NCBI RefSeq assembly: GCF_001427285.1
Contig: NZ_LMFV01000061.1
Location: 223,050-287,049 of the forward strand
DNA from: Mesorhizobium sp. Root552
GTDB lineage: Bacteria; Pseudomonadota; Alphaproteobacteria; Rhizobiales; Rhizobiaceae
Length of the DNA: 64,000 bases
Direction of reading: 5' to 3'
The translations under genes and the position numbers were made by a program. How positions within the stretch are numbered: position 1 is the stretch's first letter; the number at the start of each line of letters is the position of its first letter. Below the pieces are notes generated by a model that worked only from the letters and a program-made list of their open reading frames with translations, was not told where the DNA came from and did not search any database. Of this stretch, positions 47,504 through 54,693 are shown one piece after another.

Positions 47504-48390
47504 GGCACCACCGGGCCGCCGTCGAAATTGCCGCCATCGGAGACATAGGCGTAGGCTGCATCGTTTCCCGGCAGGTGTGGAAAGCCACGGAAATTCAAAG
47601 CATTGGCAAACTTGGCCTTGCATGTCGCAAAGCTGTGGTCGCAGCCGGCCACGACCTTGAATGCATCGCCTGTCTGAACTGTCGGCCCGAATATGGGTTG
47701 CAGAACCAGCAACACCACATCGCCGTCACGCCTATGGTCAACGATGCGCTCGGCACGCCCCGTCCGCGCTCCGCTCGTCCATGTCAGCGCACCGAATGAA
47801 AACCATCCCGTCTCGAACCCGGCCAGACCGGACACACGAAGTTCCTCGGCCGCATCGAACCCTGCCACCTCGCCCAGCCCGTTGAAAGCCGGCTGGTCGA
47901 GCAGAACACGACAGCGCGCATCGCCCAGTTCCGCGTCGCATTTTCGCGTCACATAACGCCCGTTCGACTGATCCAGTTGATGCGCCGGGCTTTCAAGTTC
48001 GGCAACGAAACTGCCATCGCGACGAGTTATCTTGCCGATTGTCGCAACCTTGATGCGGGCGAACTTCTCCGGCTGCCGCCAATTGACAAGATAGGTCTCG
48101 ACCTTCGCGCCATCATAGACGCCAAAGGCGATGTCCTCGTCCGTGATGCGTTCGGACGACAATACGCCCTCCACGTCCAAGGTATCGACGGAAAGGCCAA
48201 GTGACTGGCGCGCCTCGCTGGAACTGAGGCCACTTTCCGGTTCGAACAACGTGCCATCCACGAACAATTTACGGTCGTGATCCGTAAAGCCCAGCGTTGC
48301 GTCGTCCTTCCTGGTCAGCCGCCAGCAATGGCATATGCTCGTCACGTCGCGGTTGAAATGGTCAGCAAGTTCCTGCGGATAGTCGGTCAT
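47500..48390 (-). CDS. GTA tail hub protein, DUF2163 (RcGTA g13-like)
   Basis: The 296-aa protein opens YPQELADHFNRDVTSICHCW and contains CDAELGDARCRVLL and AGCDHSFATCKAKFANALNF, the Cys-rich region typical of DUF2163/phage_BR0599-type hub proteins that coordinate a metal or Fe-S cluster. It sits between g12 and g14 with ATGA overlaps on both sides, so it is translationally coupled. Confidence 0.92.
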   Translation of the reverse strand: MTDYPQELADHFNRDVTSICHCWRLTRKDDATLGFTDHDRKLFVDGTLFEPESGLSSSEARQSLGLSVDTLDVEGVLSSERITDEDIAFGVYDGAKVETYLVNWRQPEKFARIKVATIGKITRRDGSFVAELESPAHQLDQSNGRYVTRKCDAELGDARCRVLLDQPAFNGLGEVAGFDAAEELRVSGLAGFETGWFSFGALTWTSGARTGRAERIVDHRRDGDVVLLVLQPIFGPTVQTGDAFKVVAGCDHSFATCKAKFANALNFRGFPHLPGNDAAYAYVSDGGNFDGGPVVP

Positions 48391-49037
48391 AGCTGAACCT
48401 CGACAAGAGGGATCGACGGAATTTGCCCGGCTTTGAAAGCCTTGAGGCTGATGGCGATCCGCTCGGTGTCGAAGCGAACCGGAACATCGAACTCGAAACC
48501 GGCTGTAACCCGCTGACCAGCGCCCGGCTTGGCGGCTTCGGTGAAAACGACTTCGCCCGTCGTTTGATCGAACGAAAAGTCCGCAGCGGGGCGCTCCAGG
48601 CCGGCCACTGCCACGCGCAGCGTTGCTGCAACCGGCTTCCTGATCGACCGCTGATAGGCGTCGGCGCCCGAGCCGTACACTTTGACAAGTGCAAAGCGTG
48701 AAACCGTGCCATCTCCGAAGCCAAGCGATTGGTCCATGGCTGAGGGTGCCAGTGCTGGCGCACAGGACTTCATCTCGAACGGATCGCGAAAACGGAAAGC
48801 GTGCAGCGAGCCGCGCCGCGCCTCGAAGAAGGCGATCACTTCCTGCAAATCGTCCAGCGACCGCAGCCCTGTGCCGGCGTCATAGTGGCGGCGTGAATTC
48901 GCGAAGCGGCTGTTACGCTTTTCCCGTCCCGAAGTCAGAGAAATGATCTCGTTGCGCCGCTCCGGTCCCCCCGTCGCGCCGAACGACACGCCGAGAGGAA
49001 AAAGAACGTCATGGAAGCTTGCCAGATCCGACACCAT
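48387..49037 (-). CDS. GTA distal tail protein, DUF2460 (RcGTA g12-like)
   Basis: The 216-aa protein has FHDVLFPLGVSFGATGGPER, SGREKRNSRFANSRRHYDAG, DLQEVIAFFEARRGSLHAF and FRFRDPFEMKS, the conserved DUF2460 blocks. It forms the ring joining tail tube to hub. It overlaps g13 by 4 bp and follows the tape measure gene by 5 bp. Confidence 0.93.
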   Translation of the reverse strand: MVSDLASFHDVLFPLGVSFGATGGPERRNEIISLTSGREKRNSRFANSRRHYDAGTGLRSLDDLQEVIAFFEARRGSLHAFRFRDPFEMKSCAPALAPSAMDQSLGFGDGTVSRFALVKVYGSGADAYQRSIRKPVAATLRVAVAGLERPAADFSFDQTTGEVVFTEAAKPGAGQRVTAGFEFDVPVRFDTERIAISLKAFKAGQIPSIPLVEVQL

Positions 49038-49042
49038 TCACC

Positions 49043-49618
49043 TCAAAATGTTCGTGTTCCGCGCGATACCGCCCGCGCCAGCATGCCGGTTATCTGCGCC
49101 TCGGATTTGCGGAAGGACGCCGCATCCTGCGCCTTGACGTTGAACACTACATTGACCGGCGTACTTCCCGCCGAAGCGGCAACCCCAAGGCTGCCATCGG
49201 CGCCGCGTCTTAGCGGCAGGATCGCTTCGCTGCCGGCTTCGCCCATCAGGCCAAGCTGGCCGCCCATCGGGAAATAGGTCGGTGCCGAAACCACGCCGCC
49301 CGAGGCAAATGGAATTGGCGCACCCGTCACCCCGCCTTTCGCGAAGGGCAGCGCTCCTGCCAATCCGCCGAACAGGTTGGCAAACAGCGACCCGGCCAGG
49401 TTCGTCAGCGGCTTCAACCCTTGCGACAGCGCCATCCCTGCCAGGTTGAGGCCCAGCCTGCGCAGCACGTCATCAAGCTGCCTGCCATTTACGGTCGCGC
49501 CCTTGAGCGCGCCCGCCAGTTGATCGCCGAAGCTTCCGGACAGCTTTTCAAGATTTGCCAGTGCAGCCTGAAAGGGCGCGGTATCCGCCCTGATCGCCAC
49601 GACCACGTCTTCAGCCAA
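49043..49618 (-). CDS. GTA tail tape measure protein (RcGTA g11-like)
   Basis: The 191-aa protein has a coiled N-terminal part (AALANLEKLSGSFGDQLAGAL), a central Gly-rich segment (AKGGVTGAPIPFASGGVV) and a C-terminal GEAGSEAILPLRRGADGSLG. This is the normal pattern of phage minor tail/tape measure proteins. It is short, as in GTAs, so a short tail is predicted. It starts 8 bp inside the end of the upstream chaperone frame. Confidence 0.88.
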   Translation of the reverse strand: MAEDVVVAIRADTAPFQAALANLEKLSGSFGDQLAGALKGATVNGRQLDDVLRRLGLNLAGMALSQGLKPLTNLAGSLFANLFGGLAGALPFAKGGVTGAPIPFASGGVVSAPTYFPMGGQLGLMGEAGSEAILPLRRGADGSLGVAASAGSTPVNVVFNVKAQDAASFRKSEAQITGMLARAVSRGTRTF

Positions 49619-49838
49619 GACCCGCCTCCTTGCTTAAATTGTCCGGAAATATGCGCATCAGTCTGGCCATATCCGCCCGCGCAGGCGCCACGACCCGCTT
49701 TGAAAAGGGTCGGGCCGCCCGCTCGAACTCGATCGGCGTCATCGCCCAGAATGCGCTTGGTGAAAGCCGCAGCAGACCGAAGCCAACCGCCATGACCTCG
49801 TCCCAGGGAAAGGCTGCCCGGCCCGCTGCGGCTGCTAG
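49611..49838 (-). CDS. GTA tail assembly chaperone, -1 frame (RcGTA g10.1-like, TIGR02216)
   Basis: The conserved block FPWDEVMAVGFGLLRLSPSA followed by FWAMTPIEFERA is diagnostic of the rcc01693/TIGR02216 family. The first ATG of the frame (49793) falls inside this block. The conserved FPWDE lies before it, and upstream the frame is open past the g10 stop without an ATG, GTG or TTG near any ribosome site. The frame is exactly -1 to g10 and meets it at the heptamer A AAC CCC (49844-49838). I infer it is translated as a frameshift extension of g10, as in phage G/GT chaperones. If not, 49611-49793 is a shorter stand-alone gene. Confidence 0.82.
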   Translation of the reverse strand, partial: LAAAAGRAAFPWDEVMAVGFGLLRLSPSAFWAMTPIEFERAARPFSKRVVAPARADMARLMRIFPDNLSKEAGLG

Positions 49839-50176
49839 GGGTTTGCGGGCCGATCCTTGGCGGAGCCTGCCCCAAATGTCGTTGTCAGAAGTTCGGTCAC
49901 GATGGCGGCGAACCCTGCTGCGCCGTCTGCTGTCTGCATCGTCTTGACCGCCTCGTCGCTGACGTCATCGCCCGCGCCGCGCAGGCCGGCGCCAATGATC
50001 CGTATCATGTCCAGCGCCGAAAGCCGGCCTGTCGAGAAGCGCTCCACCAGCATGCCAAGATCATCGGCAGCATAGGCCGCCTCAAGCTCGGCCAATGCGC
50101 CAAGCGTCAGGCAAAGCCTGACCTGCCTGCCATCGAGTTCAGCGGATATTTCGCCTCGGCGTCTGTTGGCGCTCAT
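49835..50176 (-). CDS. GTA tail assembly chaperone, 0 frame (RcGTA g10-like, GTA_Gp10)
   Basis: The 113-aa protein has GEISAELDGRQVRLCLTLGA, LAELEAAYAADDLGMLVERF and MIRIIGAGLRGAGDDVSDEA, matching the GTA_Gp10/Phage_TAC family of tail assembly chaperones that hold the tape measure protein. The start overlaps the major tail gene stop (ATGA). The final codons read GCA AAC CCC TAG, a slippery heptamer placed just before the stop. It probably yields both a 113-residue and a longer (about 188-residue) product. Confidence 0.9.
   Translation of the reverse strand: MSANRRRGEISAELDGRQVRLCLTLGALAELEAAYAADDLGMLVERFSTGRLSALDMIRIIGAGLRGAGDDVSDEAVKTMQTADGAAGFAAIVTELLTTTFGAGSAKDRPANP
49838..49844 (-). promoter_or_regulatory. 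Predicted -1 ribosomal frameshift site
   Basis: The heptamer A AAC CCC in the g10 frame fits X XXY YYZ and is followed at once by the g10 TAG stop. Slipping back one base reads AAA CCC and enters the g10.1 frame, which continues into FPWDEVMAV. Downstream GC-rich sequence could form a stimulatory structure but was not folded. Confidence 0.72.
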
Positions 50177-50589
50177 GGCGTCACCGCAAACGTAACGGGC
50201 CCGGCAGATTCGAGCGCCATTTCGAACGTTACCTCGCCATCATGCGCGCCGGTATATTCCAGCGACGTGATCTGGAACGCACCGGTCACGACGCCGAAGT
50301 CGGGTACTGCCATCTGCCAGTTACCGATCTCGCCGGCGAAGAAGCGCGTGCGGATCAATGCGTCGGATTGGGCATCCTTGAATATGCCGGAGCCGCTGAC
50401 GGCGGCTCGCTGCACACCGCTTCCGGCCAGCAATTCGCGCCACCGTCCGGCAGAATCCGCGTCGGTGACGTCAACCGTCTCGCTGTTGAAGGCGATGCGC
50501 TTGGAGCGCAAACCCGCAACGGTGACGAATGTGCCCAGCCCATCGGAATCGATCTTGAGAAGAAGGTCCTTGCCCTTCTGTGCGACCAT
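50173..50589 (-). CDS. GTA major tail protein, TP901-1 family (RcGTA g9-like)
   Basis: The 138-aa protein starts VAQKGKDLLLKIDSDGLGTF and has NSETVDVTDADSAGRWRELL and QSDALIRTRFFAGEIGNWQM, the conserved pattern of TP901-1-type tail tube proteins. It polymerises into the tail tube. ATGA overlap with the g10-like gene couples their translation. Confidence 0.93.
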   Translation of the reverse strand: MVAQKGKDLLLKIDSDGLGTFVTVAGLRSKRIAFNSETVDVTDADSAGRWRELLAGSGVQRAAVSGSGIFKDAQSDALIRTRFFAGEIGNWQMAVPDFGVVTGAFQITSLEYTGAHDGEVTFEMALESAGPVTFAVTP

Positions 50590-50643
50590 GTCGGTCTCCT
50601 TGTCCGGAAATTGAAAATGATCCGCGCGCGCGGATCACGCGGA

Positions 50644-51051
50644 TCAGATGTCTTCGATCACGGCGCGGAAGCGCAGCAGCCCGTGGTAGACGGCCTGCTC
50701 CTCGTCGAAGAGCACTTCTGCGAACTCGAAACGGAAATTGACGAGATGATGCGCGCCGAGTTCGAGCGGTGCCTGATCGAGCCTGGCGCGCATCGCGGCC
50801 ATGATGTCGAACGCTTCCTTCTTGCCCTTGGCCTTCGACCAGATGTGCAGCGTGCAAAGCTGCTCGGTGCCGCTTTCCGTACCGGTGCTCCAGTCGAAAA
50901 TGCTGGTCCGCCCAAAGGTCACATAGGGAAACGCCGTCTTGTCCGGCGCCAGGTCGAACACATTCTGTCCGCCCAGAAGGGCAGTCAGCGTTGCATCGTC
51001 ATTGAGTTCGAAAAACAGCGCCTTTTGCAGGTCAGCGGCTGCGGAGTTCAT
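50644..51051 (-). CDS. GTA tail terminator, DUF3168 (RcGTA g8-like)
   Basis: The 135-aa DUF3168 protein has ADLQKALFFELNDDATLTAL, DLAPDKTAFPYVTFGRTSIF and TLHIWSKAKGKKEAFDIM. It caps the tail tube at the head side. AAGGAG precedes ATG 51051. Its start overlaps the preceding small ORF by 20 bp. Confidence 0.92.
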   Translation of the reverse strand: MNSAAADLQKALFFELNDDATLTALLGGQNVFDLAPDKTAFPYVTFGRTSIFDWSTGTESGTEQLCTLHIWSKAKGKKEAFDIMAAMRARLDQAPLELGAHHLVNFRFEFAEVLFDEEQAVYHGLLRFRAVIEDI

Positions 51052-51223
51052 CGCCTGCTCCTTCCGCCCGGTCACCATCGATCCCAAAGCGAGCCGACGG
51101 CTCCACGGGCGGGATATCGCGGCTGCCAGCGTAGCCGTTTTCGGTGCTTTCGGCGAGGTCGTGGGCCTTCCAGCGCAAGGCGCGAACCAGCCCGTCCAGC
51201 GTTATCGCCATGGTCAGGTTCAT
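51032..51223 (-). CDS. Extra small GTA-cluster protein between head-closure and tail-terminator genes
   Basis: The 63-aa frame begins MNLTMAITLDGLVRALRWKA HDLAEST (helical, amphipathic) and has a polar tail. Its ATG overlaps the head-closure gene stop in an ATGA arrangement, and its end overlaps the g8-like start by 20 bp. These tight couplings support a real gene. No family is recognised, and RcGTA has no gene at this point. Confidence 0.6.
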   Translation of the reverse strand: MNLTMAITLDGLVRALRWKAHDLAESTENGYAGSRDIPPVEPSARFGIDGDRAEGAGDELRSR

Positions 51224-51555
51224 GCGCCTTTCTCCCTCACCCTGCACACCAGATAACGTCCGCTTTCATCGGGATCGTGAACCGTGAGGATATCGAACAA
51301 CCGCGCATGCCGCCTGAACCGCATGCCGCTTGCCACGCCGTCCCGATGTCGAAGCGTGATGCGGTGCGTCACCGTTTCAAGCGTCTGGTCAGCGCCGAAC
51401 CTGCTTTGCGCCGCCAGCGGCTCGATCCGCGCGAACACCGTTGCCACTTCGGCCCAGCTCTCGGAAAAGCCGCCGAGATCATCGGCGACGCGCGCCGCTA
51501 TTTCCAACGCCAGCTCGGTGCGCAAAACACCCGGATTGAGGAACGTCGCCTGCAT
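51220..51555 (-). CDS. GTA head closure (stopper) protein (RcGTA g7-like)
   Basis: The 111-aa protein has FSESWAEVATVFARIEPLAA, THRITLRHRDGVASGMRF and LFDILTVHDPDESGRYLVCR, the SPP1 gp16/phage head-tail joining pattern. It seals the connector beneath the portal. It starts at the last base of the connector gene stop. Confidence 0.9.
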   Translation of the reverse strand: MQATFLNPGVLRTELALEIAARVADDLGGFSESWAEVATVFARIEPLAAQSRFGADQTLETVTHRITLRHRDGVASGMRFRRHARLFDILTVHDPDESGRYLVCRVREKGA

Positions 51556-52124
51556 CAGAGCCTCCGCAGGCGATAGCCGGCAATCAGCCGCTCATAACCG
51601 GCGGGGTAGCCCACCGGCTGGTCGTTCGGCCCGAAGCTCGCCCTGAATTCGTACCAATGCGCGACGAGAAGCACGAGGGCGCGGCGCAACAGGTCCGGCA
51701 CATCGGTTCCCGCCTCGCCGAAGCCTGCCTTGAAGTCCACCTCGATGCCGTTCATGGCGCGCAGCGCCTTCGGTACCGCCTCGAAATGCAGCCGCGCCGG
51801 CCTCGACACCGTATCCGCCTGATAGCTCGCCGGATCGACCTGCGAAGCCTCGCCCTCGGTGCCATATGAGGTCACCGACGTAATCGTCTTCACCGGATGC
51901 AGCGCAATAGTGATCGACCCATTGGCCGGCCATTCGTCCAACACCAGCCGCCAGTCCTGGTCGATCAGCGCCAGGCCGGTCGCACGTTCGACCTCTTCGC
52001 GGGCGGCGCGGATCAGGCCGCCCAGAAGTTCATCCTCCGACGCGTGGTCGAGGCGCAGATGCGCCTTCACCTCGGCCAGCGTCACGGGTTCGACCGCCGG
52101 AGCGACGGTTCGCATCAATGTCAT
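51555..52124 (-). CDS. GTA head-tail connector protein (RcGTA g6-like)
   Basis: The 189-aa protein has PAVEPVTLAEVKAHLRLDHA, LLGGLIRAAREEVERATGLA and the C-terminal DLLRRALVLLVAHWYEFRAS, typical of gp6-like head-tail adaptors. ATG 52124 begins the conserved part; the longer open frame to 52412 overlaps the capsid gene and is Cys/Ser-rich non-coding in character. A 103-bp gap with a strong hairpin separates it from the capsid gene. Confidence 0.92.
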   Translation of the reverse strand: MTLMRTVAPAVEPVTLAEVKAHLRLDHASEDELLGGLIRAAREEVERATGLALIDQDWRLVLDEWPANGSITIALHPVKTITSVTSYGTEGEASQVDPASYQADTVSRPARLHFEAVPKALRAMNGIEVDFKAGFGEAGTDVPDLLRRALVLLVAHWYEFRASFGPNDQPVGYPAGYERLIAGYRLRRL

Positions 52125-52154
52125 TCGATTGCCTTGTGGAGCGAGGGGGAAAAG

Positions 52155-52187
52155 TTGTGGCCCCGGCGCGTGATACCGGGGCCGCTT
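52155..52187 (-). other. Stable hairpin after the GTA capsid gene
   Basis: GGCCCCGG (52159-52166) pairs perfectly with CCGGGGCC (52176-52183) over a 9-base loop. On the transcript it is followed by ACAACUUUUCC. It lies 44 bp after the capsid stop and could act as a partial terminator or mRNA 3'-end protector setting capsid above downstream genes. Confidence 0.55.
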
Positions 52188-52227
52188 CGTGCACTTGCCA
52201 GCGCGGCCCAAACCGCGCCGCCTATGC

Positions 52228-53484
52228 TCAGACGGTGCCGAACTTGAGCAGCTTGATCGCGTCGAAGTCCTGCACGCCGCCGCCCACGCGCTTGGTGGTG
52301 TAGAACAGCACATAGGGCTTAGCGGAGTAGGGATCGCGCAGCACCCTGACGCCTGCGCGGTCGACCACCAGGTAGCCGCGCCCGAAATCGCCGAAGGCGA
52401 CCGGCGTCGCATCGTTGCCGATGTCGGGCATATCCTCGGCCTCGACCAGAGGAAAGCCCATCAGCATGGCCTTCTGGCCGGGCGCCGCCGGCGGTTGCCA
52501 CAGATAGTTGCCGTCGCCGTCCTTCAGCTTGCGGATCGCCGCCTGCGTCTTGCGGTTCATCACCCAGTTGGCGTTTTGCCGATAGCCCGCCTTCAGCGCA
52601 TAGATCGTGTCGATCAGAACGTCCGAAGCGTCCTCCGCCGGCAGCGCGCCGGCCACCCCTGTCAGCGTGTAGCCAACCTTGCCCCATTCCCAGGCACTTT
52701 CGGCAACCTTGTCGTAGCTCAGGAAACCTTTCGGCTTGCTGTTGCCGTCGCCAGAGACAAAGGCCGCGCCCTCCTGCTCGGCGAAAGCCGCCTCGACCTC
52801 GCTCGAAATCCACTGGTCGAGATCGACCACCGCATCTTCCAGCAAGGACGCCGTCGCTGCCGGCATGGCGTAAAGCTCCATGGTCGGAAACTGCAGTTCG
52901 GCCAGCGTCGCCGTATTGGTCTGCGGGCGCGCCGCCGTCTCGGCCACCCAGCCGACCGCGGGGCCGCTCACCGAAAACGGCTTCTTCAGCACCGCCGCCG
53001 AAACCTGCCGCACCGAAGCGATCGCGCGGATCGGCGACAGCGTCGAAAGCCGCTTGCCGATTTCCGTTTCGGTCTCGGGCGGCACCAGATAGCCGCCATC
53101 CTGGCCCGACCCGTAGGACATCGCCTTGGCATCGAGCGAGCGCAGCAAGCGGTCGTCGCCCTGGCGCATATAGGCCTCGAACGCGCTCTTATGCTCAGAC
53201 GGCGCTGGCTGCCCGTCGCGGCCCAGCACTGGCCGCATCTTCTTCAGGGCAAGGGTGTCGATGGCCCGCTTCTGCTCGTCCAGCGCGCGCGAAATGCGCT
53301 CCACCTTCTCGGTGGTCAGCACATCGGCGCCCAGGCGTCCTTCCAGTTCCGCCAGCTTTTCGTCATTGCTCTCCTTGAAGGATTCGAACGTGGTCATGAA
53401 GTCACCGAAGGCATCCTTCAGGTCGAGATAGTCGCCGCTGGCCGATTTCGTTTCGATCGGCTCAGGGCTCTCAAATGCGTTCAT
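52228..53484 (-). CDS. GTA major capsid protein, HK97 fold (RcGTA g5-like)
   Basis: The 418-aa protein has an N-terminal coiled scaffold-like delta domain (FESFKESNDEKLAELEGRL), then the HK97 capsid core (YGSGQDGGYLVPPETETEIG, FPTMELYAMPAATASLLED, NWVMNRKTQAAIRKLKDGDG, FGDFGRGYLVVDRAGV). The prohead protease is expected to remove the delta domain. Its ATG overlaps the protease gene stop by 4 bp. Confidence 0.95.
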   Translation of the reverse strand: MNAFESPEPIETKSASGDYLDLKDAFGDFMTTFESFKESNDEKLAELEGRLGADVLTTEKVERISRALDEQKRAIDTLALKKMRPVLGRDGQPAPSEHKSAFEAYMRQGDDRLLRSLDAKAMSYGSGQDGGYLVPPETETEIGKRLSTLSPIRAIASVRQVSAAVLKKPFSVSGPAVGWVAETAARPQTNTATLAELQFPTMELYAMPAATASLLEDAVVDLDQWISSEVEAAFAEQEGAAFVSGDGNSKPKGFLSYDKVAESAWEWGKVGYTLTGVAGALPAEDASDVLIDTIYALKAGYRQNANWVMNRKTQAAIRKLKDGDGNYLWQPPAAPGQKAMLMGFPLVEAEDMPDIGNDATPVAFGDFGRGYLVVDRAGVRVLRDPYSAKPYVLFYTTKRVGGGVQDFDAIKLLKFGTV

Positions 53485-54176
53485 ATGGACAGTCCTCTTT
53501 TGTTGATGATGCGTGTGAATGCGCGGATGCGCATGGCGAGGTCCTTCGGAGATCCCGGAGTGACATCCACCGTGCGCACGAGGCTTTCGAAGCCCTTGGT
53601 CATGACCGTGCGCGCGTCATTCCTGGAAAGCCCGGCATCGCGCCGCAGCCAGGTTTCGAATTCCTTGAGAGTGGGCAGCAACCGGTTGCGCCTGCCCTTC
53701 ACCGTTTCGATCCGTGCGCCGGGAAGCATGGGAAAAGTCACCACCGAGATTTCCCAAAGATCGGCCTCGAATATACGCCGCACGCCGTTCGCTACGTCAC
53801 GCCGCGTCTTGATCGCCTTGAAGCCGATCGACAGTCCATCCAGCGCGCCGCTGCGCATCAGGCTCAGCACTTCGCGGGCGCGGCCCACATCGCTGTTAAG
53901 CCGCCCGCGCACGAACAGGCCGCGCTGGTCTTCCCTGATTTCGGTCCAAACCCCTATCGGCTCGTTCGGATCATGCTGGAACAGCATGCGAATGCCTGAC
54001 GCCTTGCGCCTCAGCAGCGAATTGGAAAACGCGCCCCGCTCGACCACGTCCTTGCCGAGATCGACCCGGCCAAACAGGCTGGCATAGCCTGAGAAAGTGC
54101 CATCATGCTCGACATCCCCCAGCACGGCATCGACGAACTTGCGATCGCATCTTCTTGCCAAGGCGTCAGCGCTCAT
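53481..54176 (-). CDS. GTA prohead protease, HK97 family (RcGTA g4-like)
   Basis: The 231-aa protein has FSGYASLFGRVDLGKDVVER, GIRMLFQHDPNEPIGVWTEI (catalytic His region) and MRSGALDGLSIGFKAIKTRR (catalytic Ser region). It matures the capsid by removing the delta domain. ATG 54176 has AGGAGA six bases upstream; ATG 54194 is an alternative. It overlaps the preceding membrane-protein gene by 11 bp. Confidence 0.93.
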   Translation of the reverse strand: MSADALARRCDRKFVDAVLGDVEHDGTFSGYASLFGRVDLGKDVVERGAFSNSLLRRKASGIRMLFQHDPNEPIGVWTEIREDQRGLFVRGRLNSDVGRAREVLSLMRSGALDGLSIGFKAIKTRRDVANGVRRIFEADLWEISVVTFPMLPGARIETVKGRRNRLLPTLKEFETWLRRDAGLSRNDARTVMTKGFESLVRTVDVTPGSPKDLAMRIRAFTRIINKRGLSI

Positions 54177-54525
54177 CGGCCGTCTCCTGTTCATTCGCAC
54201 CTTTTTGCGTCGCCTGAATTGGCCCGGGCGGCCAGCTCTGGACAAATGCCCGCATGATGAAGCCCAGCGCCCACCACGCGCACAGGCTGGCGGCAGCCGA
54301 GCCCATCAACATCAGTTCGAGCGAGCCGATCGCATTTGCGATGCCGAGTTCCGTCGCCACCTTCAGTCCGGCGCTGCCGCCGAAAACCAGCCCGCACACC
54401 ACGCCGACCGCAAAGCGCGTCGCCGCCTCGCGGCGTCCGTGCGGCAAAATGTAAGCCAGCGAAATCGCCGAACCCGCGATGGCGCCGGCACCCTTGGCTA
54501 CCCACAGCCAGGTGTCGTCGTTCAT
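54166..54525 (-). CDS. Small membrane protein at the g3.5 position (DUF6107-like)
   Basis: The 119-aa protein has WLWVAKGAGAIAGSAISLAY, ILPHGRREAATRFAVGVVCG, LVFGGSAGLKVATELGIANA and a further helix around LMLMGSAAASLCAWWALGFI, giving about three membrane helices and a polar tail. I recognise a pattern I associate with DUF6107, a rhizobial GTA-linked family of unknown role. It lies exactly between portal and protease, where RcGTA has g3.5. A membrane protein here suggests a role in assembly site or release rather than in the virion. Confidence 0.75.
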   Translation of the reverse strand: MNDDTWLWVAKGAGAIAGSAISLAYILPHGRREAATRFAVGVVCGLVFGGSAGLKVATELGIANAIGSLELMLMGSAAASLCAWWALGFIMRAFVQSWPPGPIQATQKGANEQETADER

Positions 54526-54566
54526 GTTCGTCCGCTCCAATCGTGAAAAGTGAGGGGGTTAGGGGG

Positions 54567-54693
54567 ATAGGGCAGTAAGGCAGTAGGTGTTTAGGTGCGG
54601 GGCAGGAAGCGGGACGAACCCGAGACGGCGGAAGCCCGCGCGGTCACCGACACCACCTCTTTCCCCTACTGCCCTACTGCCCTACTGCCCTAT
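54567..54693. repeat. Long inverted repeat with tandem 8-bp unit inside the GTA operon
   Basis: The right arm (about 54664-54693) contains three tandem CCCTACTG units plus CCCTATT. The left arm (about 54567-54587) carries ATAGGGCAGTA-AGGCAGTAGG, nearly its complement. The arms enclose about 80 bp. The right arm overlaps the portal stop codon. Confidence 0.8.

Noticed and set aside
52189..54087. 632-codon plus-strand open frame
   Set aside because: Antisense of the GTA capsid and protease genes; long open shadows are common in GC-rich coding DNA.
54664..54693. CRISPR array or origin iterons
   Set aside because: The 8-bp units are directly tandem with no spacers, only three copies, and no cas or replication genes are nearby.
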